A DNA stretch of 64,000 nucleotides from NCBI GenBank assembly GCA_037957365.1, contig JARHVA010000316.1, positions 3,130,501 to 3,194,500 of the forward strand, written 5' to 3'. Below are positions 24,201 to 37,190 of this stretch, piece by piece; positions within the stretch are counted from its first letter, which is position 1; every line of letters begins with the position of its first letter. Source of the DNA: Torreya grandis. Its lineage: Eukaryota > Streptophyta > Pinopsida > Cupressales > Taxaceae. The translations under genes and the position numbers were made by a program. The notes under the pieces were generated by a model, which saw only the letters and a list, made by a program, of their open reading frames with translations, was not told the DNA's origin and did no database searches.

Positions 24201-26519
24201 TATGAGGGCCAACTTGGTCTTGAAGTCTATTCGAGCTACCACATTCTAGGTAGCTAGTTTAAGCCATCTTTTGAAATGCTTGTATCTCCCACCAAAAGAT
24301 GAACTAGGGTAAATTATCCTCAAGGATTTTAGGCACCCATATTAAATTTAAATTCATGAAAAAATGAGCTATATTTATGATCTCAGGTTTATGAACAAAT
24401 GCTAAGAAATTAACATGTCCAAACTGCCTACAAAAGACTATGAACATAGTTCCCTACGTTCGTATCTTAACACACCTTTTGCATGGGAACTCAAGCTTCT
24501 CAATAAAGTTGAATGGGTCTATGTAATAAATATACATAACAAAAAATTTTGTTTTAGAGATTCATACTTTCTGAACCATCGTTAAGATGGTGGACCTCCA
24601 AAACCCTCCTTAAACCTTACTGTAAACCAATCTTGAGAAAACTAAAGATTTTAGAAACGTAACACTCATGAATGGTCTAATAAACACCTGAACCATAAAT
24701 ATAAATTAGAGGAGCACCTAACCATGGTACCTAGCTATATGGAAATTGTATAGATTTGGTAGAAAACTATACTTTTTTAGGGACTTGGGCAAAGAAAAAG
24801 GTGCATAACTATTTAATATGATTCAAAATATTGAAGGAGGAGATTTGAAACTTGTTTCAACATCCTTTGAGACCAAATTACAAAAATATGCCTGGAAGTG
24901 CCTTTGTAGGCTTCATTTATACAACCAGTCTGCAAAAATGAAGGGCAAGATGACCTAGTCAACTAGTGTGGCAAAGTTGATGGTGTTTCTTTCTCAAAAG
25001 GCACTATGTTATGGTACATGGTATTTTTTTAGACCTAAATATTACACATTCATATGATCTCAATGTCTTGAATATACTTTCATGGCTTCCAAACACTAAT
25101 AATTAGGTTACTAGGCCTAATTGGCCTATTTAGCCTACTTGGTCAACAATAATGTTGAAGGTTGGTATAAATGGATGATGAAATGAGTTAATGCAAAGAT
25201 GTTATGCCATATAACTAATGATTTAAATGGGGTACATGCAACATAATGGTCATAGTGGAGGAATAAAGGTAGTTATTGACTTGGTCATATGCTTAAAAGA
25301 AGGAAGGGTTGTTGTATGCTTTATGATGACATAATAACACCTCATTGATGTTATAACTTCTAAAAGGAGGAGTTATTTGACCCAAATAGGGGCATATAAT
25401 ACTAAAAGGTGAGGTTGAACAAGTCAACCAGACTCTCCACTACCTCACTTCAATGCCTAAGGGCTCATTCAAAGGCCATTAAGAACATCAATGAATGGAG
25501 AGTCAGCTGGAGGACTATTGTAATTATTTTTTAACTATAGTATTGAATGTATTATGGTCATTGAAGACCTTTTCCTCTCTCCTCCATGCCACTCTCCTTT
25601 TCCTTATCTCCTTGTTCTATTATATATTCAAGAAAAAATGCCTTAATTTGAAATCCCTCTCTTAGGCATGAGGAAACTCTACTAAGATTGGCACTTTGTA
25701 ACCTATTAAGTGAATATAAATGATTGTTTTTAGACTCATTGATATAGGTTTAGTATGTTATAATTTATTTTATTTACACATGTGGTAGTCTTTCTCCCTT
25801 AGTAGGTCTTAATCTCACCTAATTACTAGTAGATGATCTTATGCAGGTCACATATAGTGTTTAAATGTTGAGTGGTTGAGATTGGAGTGGAAATATTGAT
25901 TGGTTAGTGCCTTGAATAAGGCCTTCCATTATTACCCTCATGTTCTAATCACATAGTGAAACCTTTATGTGAAACACTTTTGCATACGAGTCCTTAGAGT
26001 TGTAAGATTTAGTGATTCGTATTGCTTACCAGTGTTAGTTGAATTCCAAATTGAGTGGATGAATGTTTACATTGGTGCATCACCATCTCTTATATTAGAT
26101 TATTTTTTATGTACTTTATATCCCTTTTCACCTCAATAGTAGTAGGTTTTATCAAATTGAGCCATAAGTGATGTACTAGGGGAGCTAGCCCCATAATATA
26201 GAGGTTTGGTCTAGTTATAATGTAATTGACAACCTTTAGGCCATTCCCATGTTATTACAAGTTTGAATTAGAATTGAACACTCTTATTTAACAAGGTGAA
26301 AATTGGGTTTCTAATTGTTTTGACATACCTGATGGGATGAGAATCAACCATTAGAGTACTCACTTGTAGCCTTATAATCATCTTGAGCAACTTTAGGTAC
26401 TTGGGAAAGGATGTGCAATCAGATTTCATGCTGAGAGACATCACAAGGTCATCATTGCATAGGTAAGGAAGGTTATTATTCATATTTAATGTTGTTGTGC
26501 ATATGTTCTTTGAGAAGTT
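21261..26519 (+). other. Element D leader, 5.2 kb, non-coding
   Basis: No ORF here has recognisable motifs (those at 21079-21443 and 22996-23280 are chance readings). A degenerate repeat array occupies 22950-25150. A TATA-like TTATATATTC lies near 25619, and a primer-site-like TTGGTGCATCACC at 26072, 450 bp before the ORF start. If these are real, the D 5' LTR would extend from 20509 to about 26070 and be over 5 kb long. The short right-hand copy does not support that, so I leave it open. Confidence 0.45.
22950..25150 (+). repeat. Degenerate palindrome-rich repeats in the D leader
   Basis: Motifs such as CTAACTAGGCTA, TTAGGCCTA and CTAGGCCTAATTGGCCTA recur at about 22970, 23135, 23545, 24050, 24085 and 25107. 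They are often followed 50-120 bp later by GGTATA-AATAATGG-like sequence (23300, 23968, 24145, 25160). Units are irregular and diverged. The palindromic AGGCCT core is the most stable part. Confidence 0.45.
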
Positions 26520-28882
26520 ATGACAACCTATGGGGCAAATTTCTATCATCCACCTCCTTATCATCCTTACCATAACCCTTATGAACCTTATGTTGATCCT
26601 TATTAGCCTTACAATGGGCCTCCTTACTACCAAGATTATCAACCTCATTGTGAACCTCCTCCACCTCCTTGACAACCCTCTTATCCTCTTGATCAATCAT
26701 AACACTAACCTATTATTCCATATAGTCAGTATGCACCAAACAATGATGATCTAAGCTTAGAGATTGAGAAACTATGGGAATAAAGAAATAGGTTGAAGGA
26801 TTATCTTAGGTAGAAAAAAGAGACTAAATTCCAAGCCCTTATCCATCAGTAAAGCATCCCTAAAAACCAAGAGTAGCCAGTCAGATTAGTCACTCCATCT
26901 CCTTTTCTCACCTCTCAAATCATTGGAGACTTTTTAGTTCATAATTGCTTGTTGATGACAAGGTTAGTAATCCAATTATCCCTAAGCTAGTGGATGATAG
27001 TCTAAATTTGGTGTATGAGCCTATTTAAAACTTTGAATTGCAATGGAATGGTCAACTAAGAGGATATTTGGCCTTATCAAAAACCTAAAACTCACACTTC
27101 ATGCCTGCCCCAATCTTTTAATTGCATAAGACTTCATTATTACAAACTTGTTACCTCATTTTTCCCTATGTTTATCTAGTGATTTTATGGCCAAGATTGG
27201 TGGATGCTTGTTGACCTATCTTATGTGGTCTAAAAAATTGGGTATGGTGTAGGGGTAAAAATCACATCTGAATAACTCACCAAGTTCATATTCAACCATA
27301 CACACCAACCACCTCAAGTGTAGATTGTCTTCATCATCTTGATCCAAGTCAACATCCATGTGTTTAATATCCCCTTAAAGATACCATGCCTTCTCAAGAG
27401 CCTATAATAACTTCATCTTGGATGCCTTCATGGGATAAAACCCTAGACTATGTTATGCTTTCCCTTGAAAGAGAACCTTCTCCTATGTATACTAAGAGTC
27501 AAGAAGAGGGGAAAAGTTTGAAGTGTAGTTTAGGAGGTGTATTATGTTTTATAAATTGCTCATCAGTCCTCCATATTGTATCCACTCATAATCATTAAAT
27601 TAAACCTTAATTTAACATGATAATTAAATAATTTAATAAAAAAAGTGTGGTCTCCAAGCTTGATGCTCCTAAAACTCCAAGTTGGAAGAGCTTCCTAGTA
27701 GCTGTCAAGAAGGCCGACGAGGTAAATTTACCACCCCCCCCTCCTCTCTTGAAGAGGAAATGAATGCATTAATGATAAAACATGATCATCCAAGTTTGGG
27801 AATTAATCTATCAAGTTTAATCAATGAAGAGGCAATCCTTCAAGAGTTGGATCATGTTGCAACTGTAGCTAAACTTTAAGAACACTTTGATGAGAACACC
27901 TCAAGCACCTATGATGACGATATTTACATTGGTAACCCTATTCATACCTTCATATCATAATTTGAATATGAATAAAATTTGGATGAAATGGAGCAGTCAT
28001 AATGCCATGATGATGTAGTGAATGAAACCAAAACTCATGCAACTCATTCTCTAGGGAACAATCATAAAGGCAACCTACAAGGGACCATTGTTTAGGTTGA
28101 GAGTAGTTAAAATCAGTTAGATGACCCTTGGAATCACTTATATCATGATTTATTGAGTGAGATTGAATAAATCAGTATGATAGATTTGGATGGTGGAATA
28201 AGACAATAGATTGAGGTTTCATATGAAGACACCACCAATGTTTTAGAGCTTAAAGAAGACAATGTAGTTTTGGAAACACTAAAATAAGATGAGATGGAGC
28301 TTGAGTGGTTTTGATGAGATTTCATTCTCCATATAAGATAAGGACGATCAATTTGTATTAGATCATGAGTTTGATCATCATAATGTTCCAAAAGTGAATG
28401 GTAAGGATAGTAGTGGACTCCATATCTTTCTAATTGATCATGAAGAGATGGAATTTTAGGAGGACTTAGAGAAATTTTGTTTGAGTTTAGATAATCCACC
28501 TCTACCACATGAGAATCTTGATGAAGATATTGTAAAAGACATTATGGTAGCTAACTATTCTGAGTCTCATAGGCAAAATTAGGTACAACTCATGATTGAA
28601 GTAGAAATCACATTGATCATGTAAGGATGACAAGTATGGAATGAGTATGATTGGGTGATTGACTCACCTAACTAACCCATCCACCTAAGGATAAAACAAG
28701 AAGGTCTATTTATTTCCATAAGAGGCCATGAACATGTCAATACCTTCAATTTCAAGTGGGAGTCTTCATACAGTGATCAAAACCTGATTGGACTCAAATC
28801 AAGACATGGCAACCAGACTTCATGGTGCCATAGTGAACAAAAAATATTTCCATTTGATCTCGAAGGAAAAAAGTTAAATTTA
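26520..28882 (+). pseudogene. Element D ORF of unknown family (Pro/Tyr-rich start, acidic C-terminal part)
   Basis: I do not recognise this gene. The start ATG at 26520 opens MTTYGANFYHPPPY, a Pro/Tyr-rich region to about 26700. A charged segment with LEIEKLWE and KDYLR (26755-26815) could form a coiled coil. Later parts (27386-28560) are rich in Asp, Glu, Leu and Ser, with readings such as EEEMNALMIKHDHPSLGINL (27757 on) and NLDEDIVKDIMVANYSESH (28513 on). The last readable part is about 28770-28880 (SDQNLIGLKSRHGNQTSWC). Many in-frame TAG/TAA fall where CAG/CAA would give Gln, so the frame was once long, up to about 780 codons. The position after a leader and the Pro/Tyr-rich start resemble an accessory or gag-like ORF of plant gypsy elements, but no capsid or zinc-knuckle motif is seen. 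No pol follows it. Confidence 0.5.
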
Positions 28883-29125
28883 GGTTAGTTTTTTTTATAA
28901 TTTTGTTGTCTTTCTTCAATAACTATTCAACATAAGTAGTATGTTTCCTTATTGTTTGGTTTCTCTTGTCCAGTTATGTTCCTTGGGTTAGGTGTGTTTA
29001 TTTAGATCTATATGTTGTTCTTTAGTTGGTTATGTTTGTGTTTTGTTAGTTTGTTTCAGTCAAAGTGGTTATCAAGTCTTATTACTATCTTTGAGTTATG
29101 ATGTCATCCTTGAGCTAGTGGCTTC
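28883..29125 (+). other. Element D 3' non-coding part, left of the E insertion
   Basis: T-rich sequence after the D reading frame. It ends with GCTTC, the left copy of E's target duplication, and continues at 48603 on the other side of E. Confidence 0.55.
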
Positions 29126-30510
29126 TATTGACAATAGAAATTATTTCATCAATGAATCAAACCTTTCACCTATCGTAAAGGTTAAGTTGGAATCGTACCA
29201 ATCTAATCATAAGGGTTCTAAAGGCTAATTTATGATCCTAAATATGTGAAGGGGTTTTATTATAAATTATAGTAAAATAATCAATAAGTTATTTAAATTA
29301 TTCCATTATCACAATCAAAAATCATAGAAATAAAAATTAGTTAAAATGAAAAGTTATAATCTATTCTATCTAACAGAGAAAACCTATTTATTAGACAATC
29401 TCTTGAAGAATAAAGATCTGATTCTATTATATATGTATTCAAATGAACTCACAACTTCATTATTTTTCAATGGTTTATAGATTAACTAAAAAAAGAGAAA
29501 GAGCTAAAGAAAGGAACAACAAAAAAAAAAAAAGAAACTAAAACAAAAATAATCTAAGATAAAACCTTTAAAATCTAAACTATTCTAATGACAAATAATT
29601 AGGATAAATCTAAAACTTATAAAAATATAATAGTAAACTAAAGGAAAGACTTGAAATTAAGATAAAATAAAGAAACTAAACTAATAAACAATTTACTTGA
29701 ATAAAGAAAATTAAAACAAACTAAAGATAATTAAAAACTAATTTAACTAAAAGGAAAAGTAAACTATAAACTTGACAAAAAAAGATAGATATAAATCAAA
29801 TAACAATGCAAAAACTAGAATAAATCTAAACTAAATAATTAATTTAAACACTTCCACTAGTCTATAAAGTAACAAAAGTTCTTTATAAAATAACTTAAAC
29901 TATTTAAAACAAGACAATAAATTAAGACAAATCTAATAAGAGAAAAGATCTAGAAGAAAACTAAAAGGTATATCTATTAAAATTAGAGTAAATCATTTAC
30001 AAAGAGTTATGAGTCTCAAAATGAGAGTCATCTTAGCATAAAGAACAAATTTTAATGAGAAATCCAATAATCCTTCATTACAAAACTTAAAAGCGTAACT
30101 TAGCAACTAAATAACTCAATGAAGTGTCATGGAAAGGTGAAATGATCATCATTTTTAGGTTGAATATTTGAATTCTATGCATAAGACTATAAATAATAGT
30201 CATCAAAAGATATTAGACTTATCAAACTTCAAATAATTAGTAATATATGACAAATATAACTAAATATACTTGTGTTGCATAAGTGACTACTCAATCATCA
30301 GATAAAGTGCCATTGGGTCTATCTGTAAAAGCTATACTATCTTAGAGAAATTGCATAAAAAAAAGAGATAAATGATTGACTTCAGAAAATACTTCAGTCG
30401 TCAATACTTGTTGAGCTTTTATCTTCAAATGAATACTTAATCTCCTTTAATATCCTCAACTTCAGTTATGAAATAAGTTATACCTAATTTTAGTTAGTTA
30501 TTGGTTAATA

Positions 30511-30548
30511 TTAACTAATTGACTTTAACAAAGTCAATTAATTAACTA
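30511..30548. repeat. Hairpin-forming inverted repeat in the E LTR
   Basis: Arms TAATTGACTTT and AAAGTCAATTA are separated by AAC, with more pairing outward after one mismatch. The corresponding 5' LTR site (near 44660-44690) keeps the left arm, but the right arm reads AAAGTTAACTA and pairs less well. Confidence 0.6.
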
Positions 30549-30872
30549 AATTGTGAGGATAATTAGTTAAGACTTTAAAATCTTAATTTGATCAAGATAT
30601 TTATGAAAATAGACTGGGTACTAACCTTGATGGGTGGGGACCCAAATTAATTAATAATAAAGTAAGATACATAATAATCATAAAATAATAAATCAAAAAT
30701 TGATAAATCCCACTTATGTTTAAACCATAATCTATTTAAATTAAACTTAAGCATATATAACTATACCAAACTCCAAAATTCTTGACTAGACCAAATCTCT
30801 CAAAAATTATCAAATCAAAAGTATCATACTGAAATATCAAATTGTATGAAAAAGTTTAATAGTAGACAAAAA

Positions 30873-31743
30873 CTATCCTTTGGATGACCAGTATTCATTC
30901 AAGTTAGATAAAACTTCAATTAATAATTTGTTTTGATGATTAAGATAAACATTATATTCCATTATAGTAGTAGGGAAAGGCAACAGTCTAGTCCCTGTGT
31001 CAGATGTGTCATCATCAACTTCTAGCTTAACCCTCTTAATCTTTTTGAGTTCACTGGTTGCTTTAGGTTTAGTTATTTTCATGGTATAAATCTTTTCAAT
31101 AGCTTGATCTGGAACATCTATGGTTTTCCTTATGTTAATATATCCTTGGCCCCCTAAATTCAACCCTTTAGGCCTAAAGAGTGGCTCACTATGCGCTCTT
31201 GATAAACTTAACCTTTTACATTTTTCACCAAGGTTTGTATTAGATGGGGCAGGTGTGTATAAAAAAGTGACCATTTTCTTAAGGTCCTTGACATAGGTTT
31301 CCTCTTTGTCAATCTAGTTATCAGATTGATTATTGGGAAGCTGATTAGTTGGAAGTGGTTCATCAATTGACTCACCTCAAAAAATAGGGGGCTGTAGTTA
31401 CAAGTAAGGATCATGCTCAAGGAAATGAGAAGAACTACTTTAAGATTGAGAATGGGCACCAAAAATTTGACCTCAAAAACCCCTATGACCTCTATAGCCC
31501 TCTATAACCACCATAGCCTCTTTGGATAGGTAAAGTATTTAAAAAATTCTAAAAATTAGGGTCAGATGCATCAAAGTGAATAGACATCCTTGTACCCCTA
31601 GGAAATCTAGGCCCAAAACATCCAGTATGAAACCTAGCCCTGTTATAACCTCTAATATGACTTGACTGGTTACCACCTCTATTAAAAATCTATCCCCATC
31701 CTCCATCATTACTATTTTTAGTTAGTTGATCCCACCTAGACAT
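30873..31743 (-). pseudogene. LTR-encoded ORF, 3' LTR copy
   Basis: Same reading frame as in the 5' LTR (45066-45896), starting at the ATG at 31743. It has one 1-nt shift (extra G in the GGYRG-coding stretch near 31510) plus stops. The C-terminal half (30873-31274) is fully open for 133 codons and includes KPKGLNLGGQGYINIRKT-like and LLPFPTTIMEYNVYLN readings. It runs about 17 codons further than the 5' copy, ending LNEYWSSKG. Function is unknown. The same strand as gag-pol and presence in both LTRs mean it was part of the element before insertion. Confidence 0.6.
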
Positions 31744-34700
31744 ACTGAGAGAAGAAAAATATGAAAGAAGTGCCAAATTTTAAAACCTTGAGACCATGAT
31801 TACATTTGCAACATAAATCTGAAAATACATTGCATCACTGTATCTGAATTATAACAATATTAATTTTCATGATTTAAACATAAGAAAATTAATTCCAATT
31901 TCAAAGATTACAACCATTTGAGCACCTATGCATATTTATCCACAATCAACTGTTATGAAACTCATAAATTGATCCCACAATACATTGATTTAAACTATCC
32001 AGATTAGCAAGAATATGTTCTATACCTTAATCAAAAACTATTATAAAATGTAAATCAATTCATAAAACATATCTGCATATTAAACACAAAAAATTGTATT
32101 TTGCCATCTCTATCTTATCACAACACACTTGCTATATTGCAATTTTCAAAATCATTCAAAAAATTCTCACATTGAAACATCCTAATCATTAAAATACCAA
32201 AAAATTATTGAAAACCATAAATTACTTCACAAACTTCATTTTTATGGAACCAAATTTTCAAAAAACATTCATGCAACTGATTAAAACTCAACACATATAA
32301 TTGAAAGCAACTATATATCATTATATTCTTGCAACCTATTTCATCTCAAAACTAAGTTTGCAACCACTTTGGAACAAACCCATGTAAACTCAATCATATG
32401 ATAAACTAAGAATCCAAACCCCCAAATATGCAAATAATTGATGAAATAATGAGCCATTTCAAACCACTACAATTATATCCCATATTAAAATCATAAACCA
32501 CCATTCAACTCAATACCTAGAGAAAAATAGCTATAAACTGGGAAGGATTATCACATAAAATCTTGATATAAATCTTAATCCAAACTCTGAGCATGATAAC
32601 TCCATACTTTAAAACAAGTATGGTACAAAAAAGCTTAAACATTCAAAACATAGCTAAAATTTCCTAGAAGATTACAACCGTAAAATGAGTGCATGTTAAA
32701 TTTTTAGATTCATGCACATGCGGGACTATCCTAACTTTATCAAACTAAAATTAATCACTTATATAAAATGAAATCAAAATACCCATGACAAGAACCTGAG
32801 ATTAAAACAGTAAACCTTAGAAAAAAAAACTTATTCGAGTTTGTAGATAACCATTCGATGCAAAATCTTAGACTATCCACAGATCTCCCATTCATGCAAG
32901 TAAAGTATTTAAAAATTCTAAAAATTAGGGTCAGATGCATCAAAGTGAATAGACATCCTTATACCCCTAGAAAATCTAGGCCCACAACATCCAGTATGAA
33001 ACCTAGCCCTGTTATAACCTCTAATATGACTTGACTGGTTACCACCTCTATTAAAAATCTATCCCCATCCTCCATCATTACTATTTTCAGTTGGTTGATC
33101 CCACCTAGACATACTGAGAGAAGAAAAATATGAAAGAAGTGCCAAATTTCAAAACCCTGAGACCATGATTACATTTGCAACATAAATATGAAAATACAGT
33201 GCATCATTGTCTCTGAATTATAAAAATATTAATTTTCATGATTTAAACATAAGACAATTAATTTCAATTTCAAAGATTTCAACCATTTGAGCACCTATGC
33301 ATATTTATCCACAATCAACTGTTATGAAACTCATAAATTGATCCCATAATACATTGATTTAAACTATCCAGATTATGCAAGAATATGTTCTATACCTTAA
33401 CCAAAAACTATTATAAAACTTAAATCAATTCATAAAACATATCTGCATATTAAACACAAAAAATTGTATTTTGCCATCTCTATCTTATCACAACACACTT
33501 GCTATATTGCAATTTTCAAAATCATTCAAAATATTCTCACATTGAAACATCCTAAATATTAAAATACCAAAAAATTATTGAAAACCATAAATTACTTCAC
33601 AAACTTCATCTGTATGGACCCAAATTTTCAAAAAACATTCATGCAACTAATTAAAACTCAACACATATAATTGAAAACAACTATATATCATTATATTCCT
33701 GCAACCTGTTTCATCTCAAAACTAAGTTTGCAACCACTTTGGAACAAACCCATGCAAACTCAATCATATGATAAACTAAGAAACCAAAACCCCAAATATG
33801 CAAATAATTGATGAAATAATGAGCCATTTCAAACCACTACAATTGTATCTCATATTAAAATCATAAACCACCATTCAAATCAATACCCAGAGCAAAATAG
33901 CTACAAACTGGGAAGGATTATCACATAAAATCTAGATATAAATCTTAATCCAAACTCTGAGCATGATAACTCCATACTTTAAAACAAGTCTGGTACAAAA
34001 AAGCTTAAACATTCAAAACATAGCTAAAATTTCCTAGAAGATTACAACCGAAAATGAGTGCATGTTAAATTTTTAGATTCATGCACATGCGGGACTATCC
34101 TAACTTTATCAAACTAAAAGTAATCACTTATATAAAATGAAATCAAAATACCCATGACAAGAACCTGAGATTAAAATAGTAAACCTTAGAAAAAAAATTA
34201 TTCAAGTTTGTAGATAACCATTCCATGCAAACTCTCAGACTATCCACAGATCTCCCATTCATGCATTTGAGCACCTATGCATATTTATCCACAATAAACT
34301 GTTATGAAACTCATAAATTGATTCCATAATACATTGATTTAAACTATCCAGATTATGCAAGAATATGTTCTATACCTTAACAAAAAACTATTATAAAACC
34401 TAAATCAATTCATAAAACATACCTGCATATTAAACACAAAAAAATGTATTTTGCCATCTCTATCTTATCACAACACACTTGCTATATTGCAATTTTCAAA
34501 ATCATTCAAAATATTCTCACATTGAAACATCCTAAATATTAAAATACCAGAAAATTATTGAAAACCATAAATTACTTCACAAACTTCATCTGTATGGACC
34601 CAAATTTTCAAAAAACATTCATGCAACTGATTAAAACTCAACACATATAATTGAAAACAACTATATATCATTATATTCCTGCAACCTGTTTCATCTCAAA

Positions 34701-35240
34701 ACTAAGTTTTCAACCACTTTGGAACAAACCCATGCAAACTCAATCATATGATAAACTAAGAAACCAAACCCCCAAATATGCAAATAATTAATGAAATAAT
34801 GAGCCATTTCAAACCACTACAATTGTATCTCATATTAAAATCATAAACCACCATTCAACTCAATACCCAGAGCAAAATAGCTATAAAATGGGAAGGATTA
34901 TCACATAAAATCTAGATATAAATCTTAATCCAAACTCTGAGCATGATAACTCCATACTTTAAAACAAGTATGGTACAAAAAAGCTTAAACATTCAAAACA
35001 TAGCTAAAATTTCCTAGAAGATTACAACCGAAAATGAGTGCATGTTAAATTTTTAGATTCATGCACATACGGGACTATCCTAACTTTATCAAACTAAAAG
35101 TAATCACTTATATAAAATGAAATCAAAATACCCATGACAAGAACCTGAGATTAAAACAGTAAACCTTAGAAAAAAAACTTATTCGAGTTTGTAGATAACC
35201 ATTCCATGCAAACTCTCAGACTATCCACATATCTCCCATT
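31530..35240. repeat. Nested tandem duplications inside the E 3' LTR
   Basis: Unit 1 (about 31530-32899) and unit 2 (about 32900-34265) are repeats of about 1.37 kb. A third, shorter unit (34266-35240) repeats the last 980 bp of unit 2. Junctions are abrupt: CATTCATGCA joins TAAAGTATTT at about 32900 and TTTGAGCACC at 34266. The 5' LTR has this segment once (about 45690-47045). Units 2 and 3 look more alike than either does to the 5' LTR, so the duplications came after the LTRs began to diverge. Confidence 0.9.
32903..33112 (-). pseudogene. Duplicated N-terminal fragment of the LTR ORF
   Basis: The tandem duplication copied the first roughly 70 codons of the LTR ORF (ATG at about 33112). Sequence here matches 31535-31743 and lacks the rest of the frame. 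Confidence 0.7.
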
Positions 35241-36841
35241 CATACAAACTTATCACTTCAGAGATCAAAATTCAACCACATATTCACATACAATAATTTT
35301 TCAAATTCCTTCAAACCTGCAAAAAAATCCCACAAAGAAATCTATATTCCAAACCGAATAAAGATTTTCTTTGATTTCACAAAACTCCAAATTTCCACAG
35401 GAAAATGAAACACACATACCTAGTTTCGAATCCAAATCTCTTCTTCTCAACTTGCATTCAGCTTCCCTTTGCAACTCAAATTGCATTATACCAGAACTTC
35501 ACTTCCACTTGAAGCTTGAAAAATAGCACAATAAATGAAGAAAACAAATCTTTTATTTTCTACCCTCCGAGCCATAATTGTTTGAGTAATGTGCTCTTTT
35601 TCCATTGGTTCACAATTATCGATCACGTACTTAGCGATCCCTCCAAATATTTTGATGACTTGCCAAACCTAGAAACATGCTAATATTCCTACCAAATCCT
35701 TAGCCAAGTTTTGTGACTCGAGGTGATCAGTTAGTAATTAATGCCAACATGTTGCCAAATCCACCATAATATCAAAGCATCAAGATACGCTTTTAAGAAA
35801 TAATGCTTACGCCAAATTGATCAAGTTTTGAAGGATCCAAGCCTATTAGATACCAAATCAGCAACCAACCATGATACGTTAGAGCCTTAGGATTTATTCA
35901 TTTACCAAGATCATTGATTAATTTAAGTCAACCAAAATAAAACTTTCAAAACTATACATGTTCATTATATCAAGTACAAGTCACAAAAAAACAAATTTGA
36001 TCCCAAATACTATGTGTTAATCATCATGACCCTAGGAAATAAAGAATGTAATAAGCATAAATCCCCTTTAGCATGCTTCAGGAAATATTAATCAAATGAA
36101 GGTATTAAAAATGATTTTAAAAATGATAATCATGTTTTCTAAAGGATTGTATGTCACGAACCTCTCATCAACCAAATATTTCTTTGAATCTTGAACAACT
36201 AACTTAGAATGCCAATGAAATGACTATGCATTTGGGAAATCGAGTAAAAAAAATAACTTGTAAGCTATACGAAGGAGTGTGACAAAATCACCCAATCTAA
36301 AGGAACACATTATACTTCAAATATCTAGATCATAACACCATCATCTATTATTTTTCAATATGTATATCAACTAAAAACAATAATACAAACCAACTGAACT
36401 GATCAAATTCGAATACCAATTAAAATTTCATGAATTAACTAATACAAGAATGAATCAATCAACTGAGTACCATTGAGCCATCAAAGTCAAACTAAATCAT
36501 CCATTTATTAATTGAATTGCAATACCACTTCAAATATATCATCAAAATGACTAAGAATAGAGAAAATTAAGTCTACTACAATTGTCAAATAGGTTGAATT
36601 TAATTCGATCTATAATCATATATGCATATTTTATTTATTTATCTACCATGCTTTTCGAAACCACTGAAACATAAATAAAATTATCAATAAATCATTACAA
36701 TTTCATAATCAAATATGCATCTACAAATATCAACAATCAATAGGGTCTTTGACATAGCTTTAGGCTTTATGATAGGGTCATCTCTATAGCAGTAAGTATA
36801 GATTTAAAAATTTAGGAAGGGTGTAGAAAATAGGCATAACA
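35241..36841 (-). repeat. U3-side part of the E 3' LTR, single copy
   Basis: Matches 47045-48602 of the 5' LTR (for example GTGTGACAAAATCACCCAAT near 36277 and 48023). No gene is seen. The ORF at 35301-35486 is a chance reading. Confidence 0.7.
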
Positions 36842-37190
36842 TTAGCGATCTTGTTAGTCAATTTTGATTAGCAAAAGATTTATCTATAACATATAACATG
36901 GATTTTACCTTAAGAGTGTTATCCAATAAAACCATTTTTTAAGTAGTTGGGTATGAACCCCTTAAATGATGAATTTAGCAAGAGATGGAGTGTTCAGTTA
37001 GCATGGCACAAAGAAAGGGAAAATAATTAATAAGAAATTTCAAGCTGCATGCACAAAAAATTACAAAATCCTTATGAACAAAATCTAAAGATGAAGTAAC
37101 ATTTCTACAATCAAATATAAATCAATCATATTATTCATTTATTACGAGTTTAAATTTGAAAGAATATTTCTAACAATGAATGATACTTAC
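36842..37190 (-). other. Element E 3' untranslated stretch
   Basis: Between the mini-exon-like segment and the 3' LTR. No clear polypurine tract precedes the LTR start on the - strand (bases read AACAAGATCGCTAA), so it is decayed or atypical. Possible acceptor-like CAG sites occur on the - strand (TTGTGCATGCAG, near 37048). Confidence 0.5.

Larger units (their letters stand above)
29126..36841 (-). repeat. Element E 3' LTR, 7716 bp, internally expanded
   Basis: On the - strand it starts TGTTATGCC (36841) and ends CTATTGTCAATA (29126), matching the 5' LTR at both ends. It is about 2.4 kb longer because part of it is present up to three times (31530-35240). It carries a decayed ORF (30873-31743) and a duplicated fragment of that ORF (about 32903-33112). 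Confidence 0.85.

Noticed and set aside
26268..26700. Two - strand ORFs of 60-142 codons, one Arg/Ile-rich
   Set aside because: They are antisense shadows of the Pro/Tyr-rich + strand reading of element D.
28143..28508. - strand ORF of 121 codons
   Set aside because: Antisense to the acidic part of the D reading frame; Ser/Tyr-rich as expected from reverse-complemented Asp/Glu codons.
31530..35240. Satellite array or CRISPR-like repeat
   Set aside because: Only two to three large units with LTR homology and no spacers; it is a tandem duplication within one LTR.
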